The notes below the pieces were generated by a model. It did not search any database. It saw nothing but the letters and a program-made list of their open reading frames with translations, and was not told the origin of the DNA. 5,227 nt of DNA, taken from NCBI GenBank assembly GCA_902495025.1, contig CABUWB010000160.1:1-5227 (forward strand), in the 5' to 3' direction. Position numbers and translations under genes: made by a program. This DNA is from an uncultured Eubacteriales bacterium (GTDB lineage Bacteria > Bacillota > Clostridia > Lachnospirales > CAG-274). Shown piece by piece: positions 1-4,262 of the stretch (positions within the stretch are counted from its first letter, which is position 1; each line of letters opens with the position of its first letter).

Positions 1-65
1 CCGTGCTGTTCTGTTGCTTTGCAACAGCCATCACGAGTTTCAGTCCTCGGCGGAAATGAATTCCG

Positions 66-198
66 CCTGCGGATTTTAGCCTGCGGCGCTTTTTAGTTAC
101 TCGAAATACTTGTAAGCAGAAATGCCATAGCTCACTATTAATCGCAAACATAAAGGCGTTTCAGGTAACTTCAAGCGTCGCAGACTTTAATCCGCAGG
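66..198. repeat. 133-bp imperfect foldback (long inverted repeat)
   Basis: The outer arms CCTGCGGATT (66-75) and AATCCGCAGG (189-198) are exact reverse complements. The inner arms, about 79-100 and 165-186, pair through CTGCG, CGCTT and AGTTAC blocks with a few mismatches. A further GAAA/TTTC block extends the stem, leaving a terminal loop of roughly 50 bases. It could be a structured RNA or a small non-autonomous mobile element. Nothing in it was recognised as a known RNA family, and no coding sequence is supported. Confidence 0.5.
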
Positions 199-349
199 GT
201 GGGCTTTGCCCGCCCGAGGGATAACAAGAGTGTCGAGCGTAGCGAGGCACGGGTTGTTACTTCCTTGGTGGGTACGCAAGTACCCCAGCAAGATGAAATG
301 CACGCAGTGTATTTCATCTTATCGGTGTGTTGCGCCAGCGACACAACGA

Positions 350-362
350 TAAACTCTAATTT
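350..362. repeat. 13-bp repeat TAAACTCTAATTT abutting chrA stop
   Basis: This 13-mer is identical to 1718-1730 and is the reverse complement of 1510-1522. It directly touches the TGA stop codon (363-365) of the downstream chrA gene. At the other locus the same sequence forms the two ends of a repeat block. This copy may therefore be the right end of a related element whose other end lies outside the window. No second end was found in 1-349. Confidence 0.55.
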
Positions 363-911
363 TCAAATAACAACCCCACTGACTATCCCCATCACCGCAC
401 ACCCTATTATTACGACAATAGGGTGTATTTTTTTAAATGACATAACCGCCGCAGCGGCAAAAATAACAAGCGACACATAAAACTGTGTACCAAACACAAA
501 ACCGTCCGAAAAGAATACAGTTTTGCCAACGGAAACCGCCGCCGAGCCGATAAGGGCGATTACGGCAGGTTTAAGACCTCTCATACAGCCCTCAACCGCC
601 CTGCTTTTTCTGAATTTATCAAAGCAGGCAGCAACAATAAGAATAATTATAAAGGACGGCAGTGCAACACCAAAAGTTGCCGCCACAGCACCCAAAAATC
701 CTGCCGTTTCGCTGCCTATATATGTAGAAATATTTACCGCAAACGGCCCAGGGGTACTCTCGCTTACTGCAATAAAATTGACAAGCTCCTCCTCGCTCAT
801 CCAGCCATGCTTAATAACCTCTGCCTGAATTAACGGCAGCATGGCATAGCCGCCGCCAAAGGTAAAAGCGCCTATCTTAAAAAAAGTAAAAAACAAAATT
901 AAATATATCAC
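363..911 (-). CDS. chrA: ChrA-family transporter, short-chain subunit 2
   Basis: This is a 182-residue single-domain CHR-family membrane protein. The family signatures are clear: F-x-K-I-G-A-F-T-F-G-G-G-Y-A-M at about residues 10-24, then E-S-T-P-G-P at 51-56 followed by N60. Four hydrophobic segments follow, at about 68-95, 109-130, 140-155 and 162-181. The usual long ChrA (about 400 residues) has two such domains; this is one half. Short-chain CHR proteins are known as pairs, for example YwrA/YwrB of Bacillus subtilis, where both are needed for chromate efflux. The start is a GTG at 911, overlapping the upstream TGA in a GTGA junction. A GGAGGGG ribosome site lies just upstream, inside the previous gene, suggesting translational coupling. 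The actual substrate cannot be read from sequence; chromate is family-based. No ChrB-type regulator is in the window. Confidence 0.9.
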   Translation of the reverse strand: MIYLILFFTFFKIGAFTFGGGYAMLPLIQAEVIKHGWMSEEELVNFIAVSESTPGPFAVNISTYIGSETAGFLGAVAATFGVALPSFIIILIVAACFDKFRKSRAVEGCMRGLKPAVIALIGSAAVSVGKTVFFSDGFVFGTQFYVSLVIFAAAAVMSFKKIHPIVVIIGCAVMGIVSGVVI

Positions 912-1456
912 TCTTTACCCCTCCCAACTGCTGACAAAGCCCAGCCTGCCGCCGCAGAGCATATAATTATAAGCAGCACATTAACACCAAGCAGAGCCGC
1001 CAGAAAGGCAGAGAGCATAATTACATAAGCTGCTGTGCTTTTTTCGCACTTATGCGCCATAGTCCACAGGGCATTTATTATAAGCGCAAGCACGCCCGCC
1101 CTTATGCCGTTAAAGGCATAGCCCACCACCGCAAGGCTCTGAAACTGCCTTAATATATGCGATATTATGTATATTATCACAAACGAGGGCAGCACAACAC
1201 CCACCGTAGCTGCTGCCGCACCCAAAAAGCCTGCAACCCTGCTGCCTACAAAGGTAGCTGCATTTATTGCAACAGGCCCCGGGGTAGACTCTGCAACGGC
1301 AACAATCTCCAGTATATCATCGTCCGTTATCCATGCCTTATTCTCCACCGTTTCCCTGCGTATAAGCGGTATCATGGCATAGCCGCCGCCAAAGGTAAAG
1401 GCACCTATTTTCATAAAGGTTGTAAAAAGCTGAAATACATCACTGTTTTTTGCCAT
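908..1456 (-). CDS. chrA: ChrA-family transporter, short-chain subunit 1
   Basis: This is the first gene of the pair and a paralogue of its neighbour, also 182 residues when started at the ATG at 1456. It has F-M-K-I-G-A-F-T-F-G-G-G-Y-A-M at residues 14-28 and E-S-T-P-G-P at 56-61 with N65. Several hydrophobic segments follow, consistent with a CHR membrane domain. A longer reading frame begins at a GTG at 1465. The ATG at 1456 is preferred because AGGTGAT lies 6 bases before it, and the GTG would overlap that ribosome site. The two subunits probably assemble into a heteromeric inner-membrane anion exporter, with chromate the family assignment. Its promoter must lie in the repeat block upstream or further up; I see no convincing -35/-10 pair there. 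Confidence 0.9.
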   Translation of the reverse strand: MAKNSDVFQLFTTFMKIGAFTFGGGYAMIPLIRRETVENKAWITDDDILEIVAVAESTPGPVAINAATFVGSRVAGFLGAAAATVGVVLPSFVIIYIISHILRQFQSLAVVGYAFNGIRAGVLALIINALWTMAHKCEKSTAAYVIMLSAFLAALLGVNVLLIIICSAAAGWALSAVGRGKE

Positions 1457-1462
1457 AATCAT

Positions 1463-1467
1463 CACCT
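1463..1467 (-). promoter_or_regulatory. Ribosome binding site fixing the chrA start at 1456
   Basis: Read on the minus strand, AGGTG (part of AGGTGAT, a good match to the 16S anti-SD complement AGGAGGTGAT) ends 6 bases before the ATG at 1456. This favours the ATG over the in-frame GTG at 1465, which is formed by the same bases. Confidence 0.6.
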
Positions 1468-1539
1468 GAAAAGGGGCTGTCGTATTTGAAAAGATTCTGC
1501 TTAAGTGATAAATTAGAGTTTAGCGAAATGTTAGCATAA

Positions 1540-1564
1540 GGGCGGATATGGAATCCGCCCCTAC
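1540..1564 (-). repeat. REP-like palindrome, copy A (GTAG head at 1564-1561)
   Basis: On the minus strand this reads GTAG followed by a hairpin with 8-bp GGGCGGAT/ATCCGCCC arms and a 5-base loop. A GTAG tetranucleotide at the foot of a palindrome is the hallmark of REP sequences mobilised by RAYT (IS200-like) transposases. It is an exact 25-base inverted copy of 1674-1698. Membership in a REP family is inferred from this architecture. Confidence 0.65.
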
Positions 1565-1673
1565 GTAACCCATAATGGCATTGTTTCAACGCATACAAAT
1601 TAAATGTTGGTGTATTTGAATACCTTACATATAAGACAAATTTGCAAAAAATAATTAACGTTGTAATTGGTAT

Positions 1674-1698
1674 GTAGGGGCGGATTCCATATCCGCCC
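1674..1698 (+). repeat. REP-like palindrome, copy B (GTAG head at 1674-1677)
   Basis: This is GTAG followed by the same 8-bp-stem, 5-base-loop hairpin as copy A, in the opposite orientation, so the two GTAG heads face each other. The identity is perfect over 25 bases and stops abruptly at both ends. That suggests a recent or selected unit. The arrangement matches a BIME (paired inverted REPs). Confidence 0.65.
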
Positions 1699-1735
1699 GC
1701 CAACCTTACATATAATATAAACTCTAATTTATACT

Positions 1736-1768
1736 AAAAAACAGAGCTGCCACAAATGCGGCAGCCCC
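1736..1768 (-). terminator. Rho-independent terminator after zinc-ribbon gene
   Basis: On the minus strand a GCTGCC/GGCAGC stem extends inward by G-U and C-G pairs around an ATTT loop, and outward by G-C/G-U pairs. It occupies 1744-1768, is followed by six Ts (1741-1736), and begins 6 bases after the stop codon of the zinc-ribbon gene. It is the only canonical terminator found in the window and ends the leftward floA-side transcription unit. Confidence 0.85.
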
Positions 1769-1774
1769 CACATA

Positions 1775-2254
1775 TTATTTATTTTTTTCACCAAAGCCAT
1801 AGCCGCAAGATGCACATGTGCCGCTTTCAGGCTCGTTAGCACCGCCGCACTCGGGACAGATTTTCATAAACCTTAAACCTGTTTCCGTTCTTATAAGGCG
1901 GAGGTCCCTGTCGTTTTTGCTGATAGGCTCAACGCTTAAATTAATATCATCGCTTACAGCTGCGGCTGCATTTGCGCCGTTCTGCCTGTTAATCTCGGTA
2001 ATTTTGCTTTCAAGCCCTGCAACCTTAATTCTGTTGCCGTCAATCTGTGCGCAGAGGTTTTCAATCTCCTGCTGCACAATGGGCTTGCCGCTTTTTTTAC
2101 AGTTATAAACAAGTCTGCCTATCTGTGCATACAGCAGAGTATTTTCCTTTTTAACGCCCTTAATGGTAAACTCCAGTTTTTTAACATCAACATTCTTTTT
2201 TGCGCTTTCGGCAATACTGTGTGCATTATCCTTGATGTTTTTAAAAAGCTTCAT
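1775..2254 (-). CDS. Small zinc-ribbon protein of unknown function
   Basis: This is a 159-residue soluble protein with no signal peptide or membrane segment. Residues 1-90 are rich in charged, helix-forming sequence, including a Y-A-Q-I-G-R-L-V-Y motif at 42-50 and likely coiled coil around 60-92. A low-complexity linker (A-A-A-A at 96-99) follows. The C-terminus is a zinc ribbon with cysteines at 133, 136, 147 and 150, in the form C-P-E-C-G and C-A-S-C-G-Y. Such proteins are common and mostly uncharacterised in Firmicutes; the ribbon may bind zinc for protein or nucleic-acid contact. The ATG at 2254 has an AAGGAGAG site about 10 bases upstream. It follows floA in the same direction across a 196-bp gap containing a foldback element, so co-transcription is possible but not shown. 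A good terminator follows it. Confidence 0.8.
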   Translation of the reverse strand: MKLFKNIKDNAHSIAESAKKNVDVKKLEFTIKGVKKENTLLYAQIGRLVYNCKKSGKPIVQQEIENLCAQIDGNRIKVAGLESKITEINRQNGANAAAAVSDDINLSVEPISKNDRDLRLIRTETGLRFMKICPECGGANEPESGTCASCGYGFGEKNK

Positions 2255-2279
2255 TTGAAAAATACTCTCCTTTTATTTT

Positions 2280-2438
2280 GTAAACATTGATTGATTCACT
2301 GAAGCAGTTTTTTAGATAAAATTTTCCAGACCGATGAAAACGACCGCAGGCGCAGCCAATGAGCTGCGTTAAGGGCGTTTGAGGAAGGTATGGGAGATTT
2401 TAGCCAAAACGGCAAAAGATTAATTAATCAATGGTTAC
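2280..2438. repeat. 159-bp foldback element between floA and zinc-ribbon gene
   Basis: The ends, 2280-2296 and 2422-2438, are reverse complements at 15 of 17 positions (5' end GTAAACATTGATTGATT). Inside, AAAATTTTCCAGACC (2318-2332) pairs imperfectly with 2387-2401. AAACG (2338-2342) pairs with CGTTT (2376-2380). The centre is a hairpin CGCAGC/GCTGCG at 2351-2368. The whole unit can fold into one long interrupted stem. It has no coding capacity and nearly fills the gap between the floA stop and the next gene. It looks like a MITE-type or regulatory foldback element; no target duplication is evident. Confidence 0.55.
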
Positions 2439-2450
2439 TTATATCCTCTC

Positions 2451-3455
2451 TTACTTATTATCGTCCTTTTTGCTGCCTCTTATGCCCATTTCAAAATTCA
2501 TTTTGGCAAGATTTTCCTTAAGGTCGATATCAGCCTTTCTGTTTTCCATATTATAGTAGTCAAGCACGCCCAAGTTGCCGTTTCTCAAAGCCTCGGCAAT
2601 AGCTGTAGGTACAAGGGACTCAGCCTCTACTACCTTTGCACGCATCTCCTGTACGTGCGCCTTCATTTCCTGCTCGCTTGCAATAGCAAGTGCACGTCTT
2701 TCCTCAGCCTTAGCCTGTGCAATCTGCTTGTCAGCCTCAGCCTGCTCAATCTGAAGATGTGCGCCTATGTTGCGTCCGATGTCAATATCGGCTATATCAA
2801 TTGACAGAATTTCAAACGCTGTACCAAGGTCAAGACCCTTGCCAAGCACACACTGTGAAATACTGTCGGGATTTTCAAGCACCATTTTATGTGTATCCGA
2901 TGAACCAACGGTTGTTACGATACCCTCGCCAATTCTTGCGATGATAGTTTCCTCACCTGCACCGCCGACAAGCCTTGCAATATTTGCACGCACCGTAACC
3001 CTTGCAATAACCTTAACCTCGATACCGTCCTTTGCAACTGCGGAAATCCAAGGTGTTTCAATAATCTTAGGTGTAACGCTCATGCTTACCGCCTCAAACA
3101 CGTTACGTCCTGCAAGGTCGATAGCTGCAGCCCTCTCAAAGGTCAGGTCAAGGTTAGCCCTGTGTGCTGCAATAAGTGCATCAACAACATTGTCAACCTT
3201 ACCGCCTGAGAGCAGATGCGACTCAAGCTGGTTTACGGAAATGTTAAGACCAGCCTTTGTACCCTTAATCATAGGGTTAATAATTCTGTCTGGTCTTACA
3301 CGCCTTAAACGCATACCGATAAGTGAGAAAAAGCTGACATGCACGCCTGCCGCTGCCGCTGAAATCCACAGTCTGAGCGGAATAAAGCTCATCAGCACCG
3401 ATAAAATGATAATTGCTATAATGATAATTGGAAATGCAATAATAAAACCGTCCAT
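2451..3455 (-). CDS. floA: Flotillin-like protein FloA
   Basis: This 334-residue protein matches the length of Bacillus subtilis FloA (YqfA, about 331). An N-terminal hydrophobic membrane anchor occupies residues 4-26, with a second hydrophobic stretch up to about 48. An SPFH/band-7 domain runs from about 60 to 235. The A/E/Q/K-rich flotillin helix follows, beginning [18 protein letters not shown]. The C-terminal end is charged. FloA scaffolds functional membrane microdomains and affects membrane fluidity, protein secretion and cell-envelope processes in Firmicutes. The ATG at 3455 has GGAGG (3468-3464) 8 bases upstream. It lies 16 bp downstream of an nfeD-like gene, the conserved partner of flotillins, and is surely in its operon. 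The sequence looks intact, with no truncation. Confidence 0.96.
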   Translation of the reverse strand: MDGFIIAFPIIIIAIIILSVLMSFIPLRLWISAAAAGVHVSFFSLIGMRLRRVRPDRIINPMIKGTKAGLNISVNQLESHLLSGGKVDNVVDALIAAHRANLDLTFERAAAIDLAGRNVFEAVSMSVTPKIIETPWISAVAKDGIEVKVIARVTVRANIARLVGGAGEETIIARIGEGIVTTVGSSDTHKMVLENPDSISQCVLGKGLDLGTAFEILSIDIADIDIGRNIGAHLQIEQAEADKQIAQAKAEERRALAIASEQEMKAHVQEMRAKVVEAESLVPTAIAEALRNGNLGVLDYYNMENRKADIDLKENLAKMNFEMGIRGSKKDDNK

Positions 3456-3471
3456 GTAAATATCCTCCGTT

Positions 3472-3939
3472 TTAACTGATTTTTCTTACATAGAGCTTAT
3501 TTTCGTACTCACGAACAACAAGCACCTTTTCATTTGCCCCTATAAATTCACCGTCGGAGCACGCCTCTATATAACAGCCGTCAATATCAATATTGCCAAA
3601 CGGCTTAAGCGGTGTGCGGGTGATACCCTCCTTGCCTATGCAGGAGCGTAAGGTTTCGGCATTGTTTTCATCCTCATTTAATGTTTCATTAAGGATAATT
3701 CGGCTGTCCCTGCCATGATGTCTGAAGTATTCAACGGCAAGATAGCCAAGCAGCAGCAGTATTGCCGTTTCTGCCAGCACTATAAATGTACCGAACGGCA
3801 CAAACATAATGGTAAGCACCGCAGATATTACTACACATATTATGCCCGAAACGCCGAAAAAACCAAACCCGGGCACAAAAAATTCCGCAATAAGCAGCAA
3901 TGCTCCGCATATTAAAAGCACCAGTGCGATATACTCCAA
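3472..3939 (-). CDS. Short NfeD-family membrane protein, floA partner
   Basis: This 155-residue protein has three hydrophobic segments (about 4-22, 28-48, 51-70), including the family motif E19-x-x-x-P23-G-F-G. A charged linker follows, then a C-terminal OB-fold NfeD domain from about 100 to 154. That domain carries I-G-K-E-G, [13 protein letters not shown] and K-V-L-V-V-R-E. It is the short form lacking the ClpP-like serine protease domain found in long NfeD proteins such as YqeZ. NfeD proteins are encoded next to SPFH proteins and are thought to help assemble or anchor them; the direct neighbour here is floA. The start is a TTG at 3939, chosen because AAGGAGG ends 7 bases before it and translation in frame gives an immediate membrane segment. 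The first internal Met is residue 45, too far in to be the start. Confidence 0.9.
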   Translation of the reverse strand: MEYIALVLLICGALLLIAEFFVPGFGFFGVSGIICVVISAVLTIMFVPFGTFIVLAETAILLLLGYLAVEYFRHHGRDSRIILNETLNEDENNAETLRSCIGKEGITRTPLKPFGNIDIDGCYIEACSDGEFIGANEKVLVVREYENKLYVRKIS

Positions 3940-3946
3940 AAAATCT

Positions 3947-3953
3947 CCTCCTT
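3947..3953 (-). promoter_or_regulatory. Strong ribosome site supporting a TTG start
   Basis: The minus strand reads AAGGAGG, then 7 bases, then TTG at 3939. A near-perfect Shine-Dalgarno compensates for the weak start codon and is the main reason for placing the nfeD start here. Confidence 0.8.
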
Positions 3954-3974
3954 GTTTTTTTATTTGACGAATTG

Positions 3975-4001
3975 ATTATACCATAATCGCAACAAAAACA
4001 A
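3975..4001 (-). promoter_or_regulatory. Extended -10 promoter for nfeD-floA
   Basis: On the minus strand TGGTATAAT (3983-3975) contains a consensus -10 box, TATAAT (3980-3975), with the TG of an extended -10. A weak -35-like TTGTTT lies at 4001-3996 with a short 15-base spacer, so the extended -10 probably carries recognition. Transcription would begin near 3968, leaving a leader of about 30 bases before the TTG start. Start site is inferred. Confidence 0.6.
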
Positions 4002-4138
4002 GGCTGTTAGGCTTTGTTTTTGCAGATTATGGTACGAAGCAGGTCAGCTTTAGCGACCTGCGAGTAGTATAATGCAAAAGCATAGCTTTTGCGGAGAATC
4101 AGCCGATAGGCTGAGGCTCCTGAACACTTATGTGTTCA
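3979..4138. repeat. Array of five hairpins in the nfeD/hydrolase divergent region
   Basis: This stretch of the 323-bp intergenic gap holds consecutive stem-loops. The first (3979-4034) has outer arms TACCATAATC/GATTATGGTA and an inner 12-base stem, 3993-4004 with 4011-4022, with one mismatch. Next come GCAGGTC/GACCTGC (4039-4061) and GCAAAAGC/GCTTTTGC with an ATA loop (4074-4092). TCAGCC/GGCTGA follows with a GATA loop (4099-4114). The last is TGAACAC/GTGTTCA with a TTAT loop (4121-4138). A 9-bp direct repeat ATTATACCA lies at 3975-3983 and 4138-4146, possibly a target-site duplication. No gene is present. Confidence 0.6.
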
Positions 4139-4146
4139 TTATACCA
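4138..4146 (-). promoter_or_regulatory. Second copy of the extended -10 box TGGTATAAT
   Basis: The minus strand here is identical over 9 bases to the nfeD promoter -10 region at 3983-3975. It could drive a longer nfeD transcript that includes the hairpin array. No good -35 box is visible. It may equally be a passive duplication made when the array inserted. Confidence 0.35.
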
Positions 4147-4164
4147 CACTTTAAAATAAATTTA

Positions 4165-4173
4165 TAGTATAAT
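4165..4173 (+). promoter_or_regulatory. Alternative upstream -10 for the hydrolase gene
   Basis: TAGTATAAT contains a consensus TATAAT at 4168-4173. No convincing -35 lies at the right distance, and use of this box would give a leader of about 80 bases. An identical 9-mer lies exactly 100 bp upstream at 4065-4073. Confidence 0.3.
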
Positions 4174-4202
4174 TTATGTAATCTTCATTTTTATTTAATA
4201 TA

Positions 4203-4231
4203 TTGCAAAAAGGGGCATTGTGCGGTAAAAT
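4203..4231 (+). promoter_or_regulatory. Probable promoter of the GH105-type gene
   Basis: TTGCAA (4203-4208, 4 of 6 to consensus) is followed after exactly 17 bases by TAAAAT (4226-4231, 5 of 6). Transcription would start near 4238, giving a leader of about 25 bases that includes the AGGAGG ribosome site. No operator or riboswitch was recognised in this short leader. Confidence 0.5.
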
Positions 4232-4262
4232 AAATACGTGTTACTTGATATAGGAGGTATTT

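Larger units (their letters stand above)
1..362. repeat. Gene-free region packed with consecutive hairpins
   Basis: No convincing gene is seen here; the open frame crossing its right part has no ribosome site, no recognisable family, and runs antisense into chrA. The stretch is a chain of stem-loops. A 7-bp stem with a TTT loop lies at 11-27. GGCGGAA/TTCCGCC pairs at 49-67. A long foldback spans 66-198. An 8-bp stem with one G-T pair and a TTT loop lies at 197-215. An interrupted stem spans 222-259. GGGTAC/GTACCC with a GCAA loop sits within 265-293. A 14-bp stem with a GCA loop and one G-T pair spans 290-320. An interrupted 12-pair stem spans 321-350. None is followed by a clear T-tract, so they do not look like ordinary terminators. 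The region lies 3' of the chrA pair and could protect that transcript's end; that is inference. Confidence 0.6.
1508..1732. repeat. 225-bp MITE-like block with 15-bp terminal inverted repeats
   Basis: ATAAATTAGAGTTTA at 1508-1522 and TAAACTCTAATTTAT at 1718-1732 are perfect reverse complements and bound the block. Nested inside are two inverted copies of a 25-bp palindrome-bearing unit (1540-1564 and 1674-1698). A 13-bp direct repeat ACCTTACATATAA also occurs at 1622-1634 and 1703-1715. No transposase or other gene lies inside. A 13-base core of the terminal repeat recurs at 350-362. The block separates the zinc-ribbon gene terminator from chrA and so may carry the chrA promoter. A small non-autonomous mobile element is the best reading; no clear target duplication was found. 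Confidence 0.6.

Noticed and set aside
199..480. 93-codon plus-strand open frame
   Set aside because: It runs through several hairpins and then antisense to the end of chrA, has no ribosome site, and its low-complexity product resembles no family.
1540..1698. CRISPR-like spaced repeats
   Set aside because: There are only two copies, they are inverted not direct, and the spacing is 109 bp with no further repeats.
1440..1703. 87-codon minus-strand frame crossing the REP-like palindromes
   Set aside because: It is built from the repeats themselves and overlaps the chrA start; the protein is repetitive (two related G-x-x-I-R-P-Y segments) only because the DNA repeat is inverted.
2351..2368. Terminator after floA
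   Set aside because: The CGCAGC/GCTGCG hairpin has no T-tract on either strand, so it is better treated as the core of the foldback element.
2767..3459. 230-codon plus-strand open frame opposite floA
   Set aside because: It is the antisense frame of a clearly real gene; its product has no domain pattern and there is no ribosome site.
4180..4262. Riboswitch in the hydrolase leader
   Set aside because: No conserved riboswitch core or convincing paired structure was seen, and the likely promoter leaves only about 25 bases of leader.
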